From Acinetobacter sp. ASP199 (GTDB lineage Bacteria > Pseudomonadota > Gammaproteobacteria > Pseudomonadales > Moraxellaceae), in contig NZ_CP062182.1 in the NCBI RefSeq assembly GCF_022700675.1, positions 2,728,001-2,792,000 on the forward strand: a DNA stretch of 64,000 bases, in the 5' to 3' direction. Below, piece by piece: positions 19,245 to 29,997 of this stretch. A program made the position numbers and the translations under genes. The notes beneath the pieces are model-generated. The model was not told the origin of the DNA. It ran no database searches and saw only the letters and a program-made list of their open reading frames with translations. How positions within the stretch are numbered: position 1 is the first letter of the stretch; each line of letters opens with the position of its first letter.

Positions 19245-19699
19245 AGCGTACCCTTCTTATCACAAAGCCCTGGCGGGCTGTTAAACAATCTAAATCCGTC
19301 TTTGCGATGGCGTCCAATTTACTTTCGAGGAAATTTCTATTAGCAGAGTAAAACTTTTCTTCACACTTTGAAGATAAACCTTTTCAGATTAATACGCATG
19401 AAAAATAAAGTTTAAAAGACTCAGAAATCACATAAAAATAACGACTAAATATGACACTTACGCATAATCATCGAATCATTTTCGCGCCAAAACAGGGAGA
19501 TTAATTCAATTCATGCACCAATAAAGCAAAGAACATGCCAACTTGATGCACTAAGACAGAAACAATACCAATGACAAAGATTTAGCAAATATTAGATACA
19601 GAGTGATGATTTTTATTGTGTATTTTTTGCACCAAAAGCGCACATTTATAGCATTTTTTCATACAGGGTGCGCTATTTTAGCCCGCACCCAAATTTGTA
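19245..19699. other. 455-bp region between gltB and damX
   Basis: Holds no open frame I would call a gene. It must contain the gltB promoter. Visible structures are a short GC hairpin (AGCCC/GGGCT, about 19265-19278) in the gltB leader and an inverted repeat GGGTGCG (19666-19672) with CGCACCC (19684-19690) just after the damX stop, probably the terminator of the pil-aro operon. The rest is AT-rich without clear motifs. Confidence 0.6.
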
Positions 19700-20542
19700 T
19701 TAGTTAAAAGGATCACTTATCTCTTGTTCTTCAGCACGTTGTTGACCGTTAGGTTGAGCACGTGGCGTTGACGGTACAGTGCTTTCAGACTTCTGCACAT
19801 CTACCACATTTCCCGATGGATCACGACGAACAATGGTTGTACTGGTGGTACTTGGCGTATTTGATGAGGGCTGGCTCTGCGGCTTAGGAACTACTGTTTC
19901 CTCTATTTTTGGTAGAGGCACATTTTTTAATCGTACTTGATAGAGTTTCTGGTTAGACGTCAGCTCATCAGAACCTAAGTTATTCACATAAGGTTGATAA
20001 TCCTGAAATTGCTGCACAGCTGGTTTGACTGATTTTGGCAAGTCCATATTCAGTTGATCCAGTGCCTGCTTTGCTTGATTCGCTGATTTATAAGCACCAT
20101 AGAGCAATACATATTGCTCAGGCATATTTTCGCCTGACAGACGTAAGTAGATGAAATTATTACGATCTATCTGTTTTCTTAAGAAGTTTTTAATAATAAT
20201 TTCATCAGAGACCCGAAATAGCTCAATCGCATACTGATTTTTAAATTGAGTAACATATTTGGTACCACGAAACTCGGCTTCATGGTTTGCATTTACAATG
20301 GTGCGTGTGGTCATATCCAGCGGATGAACTTCCTCATTTAATGCACCAAGATGGGTCATTGAAGCAACTTTTTCTGGTTGAATCAGTAGTTCAACCTCTG
20401 TTTCAGGCTTTTTCTCTACAGGAGTGACCTGATCCTTATCTGTAATTGCCCAAAAAATGAGCGCAACAAAAAGACAGCCTACCGCAGTCACCAGCCAAAA
20501 ATAATGCTGAATCTTTTGCCATGGCGTGTGGAGTGCTGTCAT
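19700..20542 (-). CDS. damX: DamX-like SPOR-domain membrane protein
   Basis: A protein of 280 residues with one transmembrane helix (about 14-33), a periplasmic linker, a SPOR-like domain (about 92-175, from YVTQFKNQYAIELFRV to YVLLYGAYKSANQAKQAL), and a low-complexity proline/serine-rich C-terminus. SPOR domains bind denuded glycan strands at the division septum. The gene directly follows aroB, the classical place of damX. The SPOR domain is central rather than C-terminal, and the protein is shorter than enterobacterial DamX, so the name is by position and domain. Confidence 0.72.
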   Translation of the reverse strand: MTALHTPWQKIQHYFWLVTAVGCLFVALIFWAITDKDQVTPVEKKPETEVELLIQPEKVASMTHLGALNEEVHPLDMTTRTIVNANHEAEFRGTKYVTQFKNQYAIELFRVSDEIIIKNFLRKQIDRNNFIYLRLSGENMPEQYVLLYGAYKSANQAKQALDQLNMDLPKSVKPAVQQFQDYQPYVNNLGSDELTSNQKLYQVRLKNVPLPKIEETVVPKPQSQPSSNTPSTTSTTIVRRDPSGNVVDVQKSESTVPSTPRAQPNGQQRAEEQEISDPFN

Positions 20543-20555
20543 TTTCTAAAATTAC

Positions 20556-21635
20556 CTATGCCTGATTGGCCAGAATGGCCTGCTTCATTAATTCTACATC
20601 AAAGTCTCGGGTGATAACCGCTTGTCCTAATTGTTCCAGCAATACCAGACGTAACTGTCCATTTAAGACTTTTTTGTCATGTGCCATATACCCCAGGAAA
20701 TCATCCAGAGGAATTTTAGGACAAACAATCGGGAGTTTGGCACGAGAAATGATTTTTTTTGTACGCTCTACATCAGCTTTGGAAATCCAGCCCATACGCT
20801 GAGACAGATCAGCTGCCATGACCATACCGGTCGCCACCGCTTCACCATGCAGCCATTCACCATAGCCAAGATAAGACTCGATGGCATGACCAAAGGTATG
20901 GCCAAGGTTAAGCAAAGCACGCTCGCCTTGCTCTTTTTCATCATTCGCCACGATACGGGCTTTATGCGCGCAGGAACGATAAACAGCTTCAGCCAGCAAC
21001 TGCTCATCACGAGCAATCAGACCTTCCATATTGGCTTCCAGCCAAACCAGGAAGTCCTCATCACCCAGCAATGCATATTTAATGACTTCTGCAAGACCTG
21101 CCGATAGCTCACGATCCGGCAACGTTGCAAGTTGTGACATATCTGCCAGCACGACTTGCGGCTGCTGGAAGGCACCAATCATGTTTTTACCCAATGGATG
21201 ATTGATCCCAGTTTTACCACCAACACTAGAATCAACCTGAGACAACAATGTAGTTGGTACTTGAATAAAGTACACACCACGCTGGAAACAGGCCGAAGCA
21301 AAACCAGCCATATCTCCAATCACGCCGCCACCCAAAGCCAATACTGTACAATCCCGGTTAAAACCCGCTTCAAGCAATGCATCGAAAATCAGGTTTAAAT
21401 GTTGACTATCCTTAAACTTCTCACCATCAGGCAAAATACAGCTTGCTACCGTTTTACCCAGATTTTCCAAGGCTATCTTATAGTGTTCCAGATATAGTGG
21501 TGCCACCGTATCATTACTGACAATCATCACCTGTTTGCCATGAATATAAGGTTCTAACAGCTCCTGAGGACTTAAATCGCTGCCAATAAAAATTGGGTAA
21601 CGACGTTCACCGAGTTCGACATGTAAGGTTTGCAT
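20556..21635 (-). CDS. aroB: 3-dehydroquinate synthase
   Basis: AroB (359 residues) closes DAHP to 3-dehydroquinate, the second step of the shikimate pathway, using NAD and a metal. Typical signatures are [47 protein letters not shown] and the metal site around [11 protein letters not shown] and [10 protein letters not shown]. It follows aroK by 27 bp and precedes damX by 13 bp. Confidence 0.98.
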   Translation of the reverse strand: MQTLHVELGERRYPIFIGSDLSPQELLEPYIHGKQVMIVSNDTVAPLYLEHYKIALENLGKTVASCILPDGEKFKDSQHLNLIFDALLEAGFNRDCTVLALGGGVIGDMAGFASACFQRGVYFIQVPTTLLSQVDSSVGGKTGINHPLGKNMIGAFQQPQVVLADMSQLATLPDRELSAGLAEVIKYALLGDEDFLVWLEANMEGLIARDEQLLAEAVYRSCAHKARIVANDEKEQGERALLNLGHTFGHAIESYLGYGEWLHGEAVATGMVMAADLSQRMGWISKADVERTKKIISRAKLPIVCPKIPLDDFLGYMAHDKKVLNGQLRLVLLEQLGQAVITRDFDVELMKQAILANQA

Positions 21636-21662
21636 GATGGAGTAACCACTTTTCTACTGAGC

Positions 21663-22199
21663 TTATTTTTTCGGAAGGATGAGATTCAAAATACGCTGCG
21701 CCAGATCACGTGCAGCACCTTGATTGGTCTCAATAATATGATGTGCGACTTCCCGATACAGCGGATCCCGAATTGTTAGCAGATCTTTAAGTTTCTGCTC
21801 CGGGTTTTCGACTTGTAATAAGGGGCGGTTTTTATCGCGATAGGTTCGCTGGAGCTGAATTTCCACAGGAGTGTAGAGATAAACAACGATGCCTCGCTGT
21901 TTTAAATATTCACGGTTAGGCGCCTGAGTCACCGCACCACCACCTGTGGCCAGAACCAACTGTGGTCGTGAGGTTAACTCATCGATGACAACCGTCTCAC
22001 GACTACGAAAGCCCTGTTCACCCTCTTTTTCAAAGATCCAGGGAATCGTTGCACCTGTTTTACGCTCAATTTCATGATCACTATCCAGAAATTCTCGTCC
22101 TAACAATTCTGCTAAATGCCGTCCTACTGTTGTCTTTCCCGCCCCCATCGGCCCTACCAAATAGATATTTGGTAGGGTTTCAAACTCTTTGCTTGGCAA
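21663..22199 (-). CDS. aroK: Shikimate kinase I
   Basis: AroK (178 residues) phosphorylates shikimate. The P-loop GPMGAGKTT, the shikimate-binding DSDHEIE and R..E residues, and the GGGAV loop are visible. The only in-frame start that fits the family is TTG at 22197-22199, with AGGTGA five bases upstream. It sits in the pilMNOPQ-aroK-aroB order found in many gammaproteobacteria. Confidence 0.97.
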   Translation of the reverse strand: MPSKEFETLPNIYLVGPMGAGKTTVGRHLAELLGREFLDSDHEIERKTGATIPWIFEKEGEQGFRSRETVVIDELTSRPQLVLATGGGAVTQAPNREYLKQRGIVVYLYTPVEIQLQRTYRDKNRPLLQVENPEQKLKDLLTIRDPLYREVAHHIIETNQGAARDLAQRILNLILPKK

Positions 22200-22235
22200 G
22201 GAGTCACCTATTCATTCTGTTAATTTCAAAATATA

Positions 22236-24323
22236 TTAATGATTTCTTGAAACACTGTCATTAACAATTCGAGGTGTAACAAAGATTAGGAGTTCGGCTT
22301 GATTCGAAGTTCTTGAATTATTCTTAAATAAATTTCCGATAACAGGCAAATCTCCTAAGAATGGTACTTTTTGATAGTTATTAGCACGAATATCATCAAA
22401 TATTCCTCCTAGTACTACAGTTTCACCATCACCTACCAATACATTAGTTTGTAATTCATTGGTATTAATTGATGGACCTTCTGGAGTAATTGTACCTACA
22501 CTATCTTTTTCAATTTTCAGCTCCATTTGTACTTTCCCATCTGGTGTAATACTTGGAGTTACATCTAATCTTAGATTTGCTTCTTTAAAAGAAGTTGTTG
22601 TTCCACCTTCCGCACTCCACGTTTGATATGGAATTTCCGTTCCACGCAAAATATAGGCTTTTTGCTTATCGCCAGTCATAATCTTGGGTGCAGAAAGTAC
22701 CTCTCCCAAACCATCTGTCTGTAAGGCGGTTAATTGTAAATCCAACATATAGTCCGATATTTTAAGCAATCCAAAATTAAAGGTTCCTGCCGTAGCCGTA
22801 CCTAAATCCACACTTAAATCTAATTTCGGAGAATAATCACCACCCCAGATATTAGACCCATTAGGACCATCACTTAAACTAGGGATATTACGCTCTAAGC
22901 CCCATCGTATACCTAAATCACGGGAAAAATTTGTCTCTGCCGTTACAATACGTGCTTCAACCATTACCTGCTTTACCTGTACATCAAGCAGATCTATCAT
23001 ATTCCTGATTTTATCAACAAACTGCTGTGTATCATTCACAATCAAAGTATTAGTTCGAGAATCCACAGAAATAGAACCCCGAGAACTCAGTAGAGTTCCT
23101 TTATCATCACTACTTGAGCTATTGCTTCCAGAGGAACCTTTATTCTGTGTAATCAGTTTCTCAATATCTGCGGCTTTGGCATAACTGAGTTGTATATATT
23201 CAGTCTGAATAGGAGCAAGTTTCACACTTTGTGCAAGTGCTTTAGCTTCTTCTTCTTCAGCTTTAATCAGCTCAGATACAGGCGCAATCCAGATTACATT
23301 ACCATTACGACGCTTATCCAAATTCTTGGTCTTTAAAACGATATCTAAAGCCTGATCCCAAGGCACTTCCTTAAGACGTAAAGTGATATTGCCTTGTACG
23401 CTGTCTGCTGCAACCATATTAATGTCAGTGAAATCTGCTAGTAGCTGTAATACTCGGCGAACTTCAATATCCTGAAAATCTAAAGAAATTTTCTTACCAG
23501 TATAATGTTGAGCAGCCTTTGGACGTAATGGATTTTTCTCTTCTGGGCGTTTTAAACTAATTGTCAGTTTATTATCGGTTTGATAAGCCATGTATTCATA
23601 GCTATCTGAAGTTTGAATGGTAATCACTCCAGAGCCATTCTGGTTGACTGCATCTACTGTCGAAACAGGTGTAGCAAAATCATTCACATTCAGACGACGC
23701 GTTAAATGAGTAGGAATCTTGGAGCCTAATGCTCGTACAATAACTTTGGTGCCTTGCTGTTGCACATCAACCGGTGTATTACCACTTGCCAGATCAATCA
23801 CGACCTGACCTTCACCTTTCGCCCCGCGCTGGAACCCAATATTAGTAATACCTTGAGTATTTTGTTGTACGACTGGCTGTACTGGGATAACTGGATTGGT
23901 TGAATTGATTTTTAGAATAAAGGTATTGCCTTCAACACGCGTGGTAAATGCACCCGCATCAGCCAGATTCACAGTTAAACGCGCACGCTGAGCATCTGAA
24001 GTCACGCCTACAGAACTTGCTTCTTTGGTTGCAACTGCAATATTACTTTGTTTTAAATTTTGCTGTGCTTTATCAAAGTCCAGAATCAGACGTGATGGTG
24101 ATTCTAACTGATAAGCTTGTGGCTGAGGTGGCAATCCATTAAACATCACGCGAATTTCAGTACCTTGTCCTGGAATTTGCATTGGTACCACATTGGTCAT
24201 CGAAACCTGTGCACTTGCCGCCTGCATTACAGCAATGGCAACTGCTCCCATTGAAAACTGACGAAACACATGATTCATTGTATTAGCATCCCCAAAAATA
24301 AATTCATTAAAACTTTTATTCAT
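22236..24323 (-). CDS. pilQ: Type IV pilus secretin PilQ
   Basis: PilQ forms the outer-membrane ring through which pili and incoming DNA pass. The protein has AMIN-type domains near the N-terminus, an STN/N0 and N1 domain (KISLDFQDIEVRRVLQLLADF, about 290-420), and the secretin C-domain with VEARIV, VLSAPKIMT and VPFLGDLPVIGNLFK. The long frame starts MNKS with an AAGGGA site; a second start (MNHVFRQFSMG, at 24278) gives a cleaner signal peptide ending ASAQ. Which one is used cannot be decided from sequence. Last pil gene of the operon. Confidence 0.96.
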   Translation of the reverse strand: MNKSFNEFIFGDANTMNHVFRQFSMGAVAIAVMQAASAQVSMTNVVPMQIPGQGTEIRVMFNGLPPQPQAYQLESPSRLILDFDKAQQNLKQSNIAVATKEASSVGVTSDAQRARLTVNLADAGAFTTRVEGNTFILKINSTNPVIPVQPVVQQNTQGITNIGFQRGAKGEGQVVIDLASGNTPVDVQQQGTKVIVRALGSKIPTHLTRRLNVNDFATPVSTVDAVNQNGSGVITIQTSDSYEYMAYQTDNKLTISLKRPEEKNPLRPKAAQHYTGKKISLDFQDIEVRRVLQLLADFTDINMVAADSVQGNITLRLKEVPWDQALDIVLKTKNLDKRRNGNVIWIAPVSELIKAEEEEAKALAQSVKLAPIQTEYIQLSYAKAADIEKLITQNKGSSGSNSSSSDDKGTLLSSRGSISVDSRTNTLIVNDTQQFVDKIRNMIDLLDVQVKQVMVEARIVTAETNFSRDLGIRWGLERNIPSLSDGPNGSNIWGGDYSPKLDLSVDLGTATAGTFNFGLLKISDYMLDLQLTALQTDGLGEVLSAPKIMTGDKQKAYILRGTEIPYQTWSAEGGTTTSFKEANLRLDVTPSITPDGKVQMELKIEKDSVGTITPEGPSINTNELQTNVLVGDGETVVLGGIFDDIRANNYQKVPFLGDLPVIGNLFKNNSRTSNQAELLIFVTPRIVNDSVSRNH

Positions 24324-24339
24324 TGTTATTCCCTTTCAC

Positions 24340-24867
24340 TTATGGCGCAGGCCCAATCAGGACCATACTGCGAGGGCGCTCTACATAGCCGTCGCGTCCA
24401 TCTGGAATAATCTCGATCAAATCAATTTGTGTCGGTGTGATATTGGTCACCCGGCCATGATTCAGCCCCATATAACTGCCACGCTGCACACGTTCAATTT
24501 CCCCATCTGGCGTATTAATCAAGGCCATAATCTGTCCGGCCTGATTTTTGAGACTTCCTTTCATGGTCAAAGTTTCGAGTGGATAACTTTCGAGTGGCTG
24601 CAGCTGTCGTGAAAGATTTGGATATACTCGTTTGCCTGCCATAATCTTCAGTTCTGCTGCCAATGAACTTGGCAAGAAAGGACTTTTTAACTGATGTGCG
24701 GCATAACTAAAAGTTTCAACCGAAGTAAAATCTGGTGCTGGCTCGATTGGCATAGCTGGTTGATTACGGATATTGGCCATTTCCTGATTCACCACATCAA
24801 TACGTGACTCACAACCTGCCAGGATCAATCCGGCAGTAAGTGCTGAAGCAATCTTAATCATCTTCAT
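24340..24867 (-). CDS. pilP: Pilus assembly lipoprotein PilP
   Basis: PilP (175 residues) is the inner-membrane lipoprotein that links PilN/PilO to PilQ. Lipobox LILAGC near residue 19, then a disordered stretch and a C-terminal beta-domain with MKGSLKNQAGQIMALINTPDGEIERVQRGSYMGLNHGRV split over about residues 100-145. Its start overlaps the pilO stop by one base (TAATG), showing translational coupling. Confidence 0.95.
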   Translation of the reverse strand: MKMIKIASALTAGLILAGCESRIDVVNQEMANIRNQPAMPIEPAPDFTSVETFSYAAHQLKSPFLPSSLAAELKIMAGKRVYPNLSRQLQPLESYPLETLTMKGSLKNQAGQIMALINTPDGEIERVQRGSYMGLNHGRVTNITPTQIDLIEIIPDGRDGYVERPRSMVLIGPAP

Positions 24868-25583
24868 TACTGTGCCCCCTGACTATTTGCAGCCTTATTA
24901 CCTGTCGATGCTGAATTCGCACTACCGACATAACGATAGGTTTTTGCCTTCAAGGTATAATCCACAACAGGAATATCACTTTTCTTCTCTTTATTTTCAG
25001 TACCCGTAATCGTAAAGTCGTGTAACGTCACAATACGAGATAATCCCGCAATACCGCTGACAAATGAACCAAAGGCATGATAATCACCGGTTGCTTGAAT
25101 AGAAATTGGCTGTTCAATAAAGAACTCTTGTTTTACTTCAGATTCAAGACGGATATTCTTAAACTTCAGTCCTGCATTGACACCGCTCAAGTTAATATCT
25201 TCAACCAGACCTGGAATTTCTGTTTCCTTTGGTAATTGTTCAAGCTGTTGGTTAAAGCTTGCTTCCATATCCTGAAGTTGCTGTTGATACTGTTGCAAAT
25301 TACGCAGCTTAGAATCTTTCTCACGAAATTCATTTAACAGATTCTGTTCTTGCGCATTGGCTTGAGTAATTGATTCAATCTTGCCTCGAATCAGGCCGAA
25401 ATAAGCCAACATCAAAACCAGGAAAACAATAAATACCCAGCAGCTAATCTTTACAGCCAGCGGCCAGCTACCATAGTTATTTGGATCTAGGGTATTAAAT
25501 TGCTGAAAAAACTTTTCTACCGTCATTTTATTTTTTGGTACAACAACAGCTTCCTGACCTAATTCATCAAATTGTTCGCTCAT
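24867..25583 (-). CDS. pilO: Pilus assembly protein PilO
   Basis: PilO (238 residues) has a cytoplasmic N-terminus, one membrane helix (about 46-66), a periplasmic coiled coil (about 70-120) and a ferredoxin-like domain. It pairs with PilN in the alignment complex. The start overlaps the pilN stop by four bases (ATGA). The extreme C-terminus is rich in Ser, Asn and Gln. Confidence 0.95.
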   Translation of the reverse strand: MSEQFDELGQEAVVVPKNKMTVEKFFQQFNTLDPNNYGSWPLAVKISCWVFIVFLVLMLAYFGLIRGKIESITQANAQEQNLLNEFREKDSKLRNLQQYQQQLQDMEASFNQQLEQLPKETEIPGLVEDINLSGVNAGLKFKNIRLESEVKQEFFIEQPISIQATGDYHAFGSFVSGIAGLSRIVTLHDFTITGTENKEKKSDIPVVDYTLKAKTYRYVGSANSASTGNKAANSQGAQ

Positions 25584-26221
25584 GATGTTGCCCCTCCTGT
25601 TGCTGCAGCCGCTTGCGGCTGTTGTTCCGAAAGCACCGGTTGAGCAATCTGATCTAGATCCACTGTAACCGTGAATGTGCCATAAGATTCTTCAACACGT
25701 GGAATGATAGAGCTTGGCGCTTTGTCCTTTTTCTCTTCTGCCACCAGGAATGCATTCATGAAGGCATTGCGGTACCAGGTAGAAGCCTCAAGATTACGCA
25801 ATAATTCTGCAACCGTATTTGGACTTGCTGCTTTACCTTCAATAGTGAACTTATCACCGCTACGGACAAACTTAGTAATATACATATCACTTGGTGTCAC
25901 ACGTACAATCTCATCAATAAGATGCACGGCAATTGGACGCTGGGTTTGCAGACCTTGGATCAGCTTCATGCGTTCCACAATCGCATCACGCTGTTCCTGT
26001 AAACCTTCCAGAGATTTCAGCTGTACATCCAGATTCTGATTAGTACTGATGATCAACTGATTGGCCTGTTCTTGATCCTGCAACTTCTGATCGTAATAGA
26101 ACCAGCTTCCCCCCGCTGCTGCTACCCCTAGTAACAACGCCCCTACGCAATATGCGACAAATTCGTTATTTCTTTTAACCCTGAGCTCATCACGCCAAGG
26201 GAGTAAGTTAATTTTTGCCAT
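25580..26221 (-). CDS. pilN: Pilus assembly protein PilN
   Basis: PilN (213 residues) begins with MAKINLLPWRDE, the conserved peptide that docks into cytoplasmic PilM, followed by a membrane helix (about 23-42), a coiled coil and a periplasmic domain. One-base overlap with pilM. Confidence 0.96.
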   Translation of the reverse strand: MAKINLLPWRDELRVKRNNEFVAYCVGALLLGVAAAGGSWFYYDQKLQDQEQANQLIISTNQNLDVQLKSLEGLQEQRDAIVERMKLIQGLQTQRPIAVHLIDEIVRVTPSDMYITKFVRSGDKFTIEGKAASPNTVAELLRNLEASTWYRNAFMNAFLVAEEKKDKAPSSIIPRVEESYGTFTVTVDLDQIAQPVLSEQQPQAAAATGGATS

Positions 26222-27279
26222 TAATCAAAACTCCTCAATGCCAAACCACATGCAACCATGAGTGAGGACGCGTCATTTTCAATTTTTTTAATATCAATTT
26301 GAGGAGAAAAGCCCATTTGTAAAAATGGATTCGCAATCGTGACACGGTAACCAAGCTTTTGCTGTAATAGTTTTGCCAGACCCGGAATATTGGCATTCCC
26401 CCCTGCCAACAAAATATGGTCAATTTCATTAAACTGAGAAGATGAGAAGAAGAACTGCAATGAACGAGCTGCCTGTTGCACCACAGCATCCAGGAATGGT
26501 TCTAAGACTTCAATATCATAATCATCTGGCAGTGCACGTGTTTTCTTGGCACGTCCTGCTTCTTCAAAAGACAGACCATAACGATTCTGGATTTCCTGAG
26601 TCAGCTGTTTGCCCCCAAACACCTGTTCACGGGTATAAATAATCTTGTTGTTCCGCATAACTGATAGAGTTGTCATGCTATGACCAATATCCAGAATACC
26701 AACTGTATTTACGCCCATTGGCAATGTATCAGCGAACACCCTGAAAGCATTTTCCAATGCAAAGCTTTCTACATCTGCAATCTTCGGTGTAATACCGGCC
26801 ATTTGCAGCACTTCAGAACGGGCTTCGACATTTTCAATACGTGTTGCGACCAACAGAACATTCACACGATTCGGATTCGATAATCGATCAGGCAAGACTT
26901 CAAAGTCAATGCTTGCTTCATCGAGCGGAAATGGAATGTATTGTTCAGCATCTTCACGAATTTGAACTTCACGTTCATCACTCGTCATATCTGCATCCAT
27001 CTCGATCGTTTTAGTGATCGCCATAGACGTAGGAATCGCAAATGCAGCCTGATTGGATTGGGTATTGGCCAAGTTAATAGCACGAGCCAAAGCATCACCG
27101 ACAGCTTCTGGATTTAAGATGTTTTTTTCAACAACACTACCTTCTGGTAATGGGACTAAAGCATAGCTTTCTACCCAATACCGTCCGCTTTTCATAGAGA
27201 GTTCCAAAACTTTAACAGAGGTCGAACTGATGTCGACGCCTATTAACCCCTTGTTTGGCTTACGATATAACCTGCGCAC
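26221..27279 (-). CDS. pilM: Pilus assembly protein PilM
   Basis: PilM (352 residues) is an actin-like ATP-binding cytoplasmic protein recruiting PilN. GLIGVDISSTSVKVLELS is the phosphate-1 motif, LDIGHSMTTLSV phosphate-2, and LLAGGNANIPGL the adenosine motif. First gene of the pilMNOPQ operon; its promoter must lie in the 169 bp shared with divergent ponA. Confidence 0.97.
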   Translation of the reverse strand: MRRLYRKPNKGLIGVDISSTSVKVLELSMKSGRYWVESYALVPLPEGSVVEKNILNPEAVGDALARAINLANTQSNQAAFAIPTSMAITKTIEMDADMTSDEREVQIREDAEQYIPFPLDEASIDFEVLPDRLSNPNRVNVLLVATRIENVEARSEVLQMAGITPKIADVESFALENAFRVFADTLPMGVNTVGILDIGHSMTTLSVMRNNKIIYTREQVFGGKQLTQEIQNRYGLSFEEAGRAKKTRALPDDYDIEVLEPFLDAVVQQAARSLQFFFSSSQFNEIDHILLAGGNANIPGLAKLLQQKLGYRVTIANPFLQMGFSPQIDIKKIENDASSLMVACGLALRSFD

Positions 27280-27448
27280 AATATCATTCCTATTATTTTT
27301 TTATCCCCAAAAATAAAGTAGCCTACTAGGTATAAACGGTTTAATAATTTTATCTAGATACAATAACTCATCTAACATTATGTATATCTAAAGGATATAC
27401 TGACCGCTCACCTAGTTTGCCATTAGCTCTTATTAAAACTTACTTGTT
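27280..27448. promoter_or_regulatory. Divergent promoter region pilM / ponA
   Basis: 169 AT-rich bases between two divergent genes must hold both promoters. I see several TATA-like hexamers but no pair convincing enough to assign. The pilM/ponA divergent layout is standard in Pseudomonas and Acinetobacter. Confidence 0.55.
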
Positions 27449-29974
27449 ATGAAAAAGCTATCCAGTTCAGGCCTTGTTCATCCATTTTTTTTGATCATTA
27501 TCATAATTATGATCTCAATTCCGATGGGTTTTTATGGCATGTACCTTTATATTGCCCCATCTTTGCCTGAAATGTCTATCCTTAAAAAGGCACCTTTACT
27601 TAAACCTTTACAAGTATTTAGTTCAGATCAAGAGCTGATTGCAGAATATGGCGGCAAACTTTCTGTGCCTGTAGAATATGATCAGATTCCACCGGAATTC
27701 ATTCATGCCTTCCTGGCTGCGGAAGATTCCAGCTTTTTTGAGCACAGCGGGATCAGTTTTAAAGGCTTGGGACGTGCATTAAGTGAAAGCGTCACTGGTT
27801 CCGATGTGCAGACCGGTGGTTCCACCATCACCATGCAGGTAGCAAAAAACTATTATCTCAGTCCAGAACGAACACTGAAGCGCAAACTGACTGAAATTTT
27901 CCTGGCACGTAAAATTGAGCAAAATCTGACGAAAGAAGAAATTTTAACCCTCTATGTGAATAAAATTTTCTTGGGTAAAAATGCGTATGGCATCGCCGCA
28001 GCAGCTAAAATCTATTACAACAAAAGCCTGGAAGAACTTTCTCTTGCCCAGATGGCAATGATCGCCGGTTTGCCGAAAGCTCCTTCCAAATACAATCCGG
28101 TTGCCAATCCTAAACGTGCTCTTGAACGTCGCAACTGGATTCTGGGACGCATGCTACAGCTTGGTTATCTGAATCAGACTCAGTATCAGCAAGCCATTGC
28201 TGAACCAATCAATCTGGATATGCCGGATCGTAGTACCCGAAATAAGTTTCCCTATGTCGGAGAGATGGTTCGTTCTGAACTAATCCAGAATTTTGGTGCA
28301 CAGGCCATCGATTCTGGCTATAAGGTCTATACCACGATTAATAGCCAACGTCAGGCTTATGCTGAGCGATCTGTACAACAGGGCCTTGAAGCCTATGACC
28401 GACGTCATGGCTGGCGCGGTGCTGAAGCAAATGATCAACCCTTAAAAAATTTCCAGCCTTTTGCCAATACCTACCCTGCTCAGGTCACTAAAATTAACCA
28501 AAATAGTTTTGAAGTCTTAATGCAGGATGGAACAACAGTCACCGTTCCCTGGTCAGGAATGTCGTGGGCACGACGCTACCGAAACGCCAATAGTGTGGGT
28601 GCTGCACCCAACCGTGCGGCTGATATTGTTAAGCTGAAAGATATTGTCCGTTTACGTCCTAATGAACAAAAAACGTCGTGGGCACTGGTACAGATTCCTA
28701 AAGTTCAAGGTCAACTGATTGCACTAAATCCCAATAATGGTGCCATTGAAGCAGTGGTTGGTGGTTATAATTTTTATCAATCAACTTTTAACCGTGCCAT
28801 TCAAGGCTGGCGTCAACCAGGTTCGACCATTAAGCCTTTTGTTTATGCACTGGCCTTAGAGCGCGGCATGAGTCCGCATACCATGGTCAATGATGCGCCG
28901 ATTACGATTGGCAAATGGACCCCCAGAAACTCAGATGGTCGTTATCTTGGCATGATTCCTTTACGTCGTGCTTTATACCTTTCACGTAATACCGTTTCTG
29001 TGCGCTTGCTACAAACGGTTGGGATAGAGCGTACCCGACAATTATTGATGGATTTTGGTCTGGAAGATAAACAGATTCCGCGCAACTACACCATTGCTCT
29101 TGGTACGCCGCAAGTACTGCCTATTCAGATGGCCACCGGTTATGCCACGTTCGCGAATGGTGGTTATCGGATTCAGCCGCATTTCATCAGTCGGATTGAA
29201 GATGCTTATGGTAATACGATCTTTGAAGCAAAACCTGAATATGCCTGTATTTCCTGTATCAGTCAGGAAGAACAAACGATCGCTTCTGCTGACGTGGTGA
29301 CGCCCGATGATGAAGTAATCGAAATGAATAACCTCTCACTGGAAAATAAAGCAGTAGCACCAAAGGTTTCGGCTGAACATAGCAATTACCGTCAAGCACA
29401 ACGTATTCTCAAATCAAGCTCTGCCTATGAAATGGCTAATATTTTAAGTGATGTCATTCAGCATGGTACTGGCCGTGCAGCCTTACGCATTGGGCGTAGT
29501 GACCTGGGTGGTAAAACAGGTACCACTAACGATGCCAAGGATGCCTGGTTTGCCGGCTTTAATGGCAAGCTGGTAACGGTAACTTGGGTCGGCTTTGACC
29601 AGCCAACGACTTTGGGACGCCGTGAATATGGCGGTGTAGCCGCCTTGCCAATCTGGACCGACTTTATGGCTAATGCACTAAAAGGTACACCAGAATCCTG
29701 GGTACGTCTGGATCGTAAAGCTAGAGCGCCAGTAAATCGCACTAAAGTCATCAGTCAGGATGTAGAAGTACAGGAAGACCTCTCTTCTCCGCCAATGGCT
29801 ACCCCACTCTATCGTCCAGCACCCGTTGTTACACCTAGACGTGAGCAAAATGATTTTGAAGATCTACCGGGTGAAGAATTAACTGTACCTAATGAAACTC
29901 CAACTACACAGGAACAACCGCTGCAGCCAAAGAAAACTGATTCTCTTGATAATCTGATTGAGCAGGTCCGGTAA
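27449..29974 (+). CDS. ponA: Penicillin-binding protein 1A
   Basis: A bifunctional class A PBP (841 residues). N-terminal membrane anchor; glycosyltransferase domain with AAEDSSFFEHSG, TGGSTITMQVAKNYY and KIFLGKNAYGIAAAA; an OB-like insert (about 310-420); transpeptidase motifs GSTIKPF (active serine), SRNTVS and KTGTTND. The C-terminus is a disordered Pro/Glu-rich tail. It polymerises and cross-links peptidoglycan. Single gene, ended by a strong terminator. Confidence 0.98.
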   Translation: MKKLSSSGLVHPFFLIIIIIMISIPMGFYGMYLYIAPSLPEMSILKKAPLLKPLQVFSSDQELIAEYGGKLSVPVEYDQIPPEFIHAFLAAEDSSFFEHSGISFKGLGRALSESVTGSDVQTGGSTITMQVAKNYYLSPERTLKRKLTEIFLARKIEQNLTKEEILTLYVNKIFLGKNAYGIAAAAKIYYNKSLEELSLAQMAMIAGLPKAPSKYNPVANPKRALERRNWILGRMLQLGYLNQTQYQQAIAEPINLDMPDRSTRNKFPYVGEMVRSELIQNFGAQAIDSGYKVYTTINSQRQAYAERSVQQGLEAYDRRHGWRGAEANDQPLKNFQPFANTYPAQVTKINQNSFEVLMQDGTTVTVPWSGMSWARRYRNANSVGAAPNRAADIVKLKDIVRLRPNEQKTSWALVQIPKVQGQLIALNPNNGAIEAVVGGYNFYQSTFNRAIQGWRQPGSTIKPFVYALALERGMSPHTMVNDAPITIGKWTPRNSDGRYLGMIPLRRALYLSRNTVSVRLLQTVGIERTRQLLMDFGLEDKQIPRNYTIALGTPQVLPIQMATGYATFANGGYRIQPHFISRIEDAYGNTIFEAKPEYACISCISQEEQTIASADVVTPDDEVIEMNNLSLENKAVAPKVSAEHSNYRQAQRILKSSSAYEMANILSDVIQHGTGRAALRIGRSDLGGKTGTTNDAKDAWFAGFNGKLVTVTWVGFDQPTTLGRREYGGVAALPIWTDFMANALKGTPESWVRLDRKARAPVNRTKVISQDVEVQEDLSSPPMATPLYRPAPVVTPRREQNDFEDLPGEELTVPNETPTTQEQPLQPKKTDSLDNLIEQVR

Positions 29975-29997
29975 TTTCTCTGATAAAGCAGTCAAAT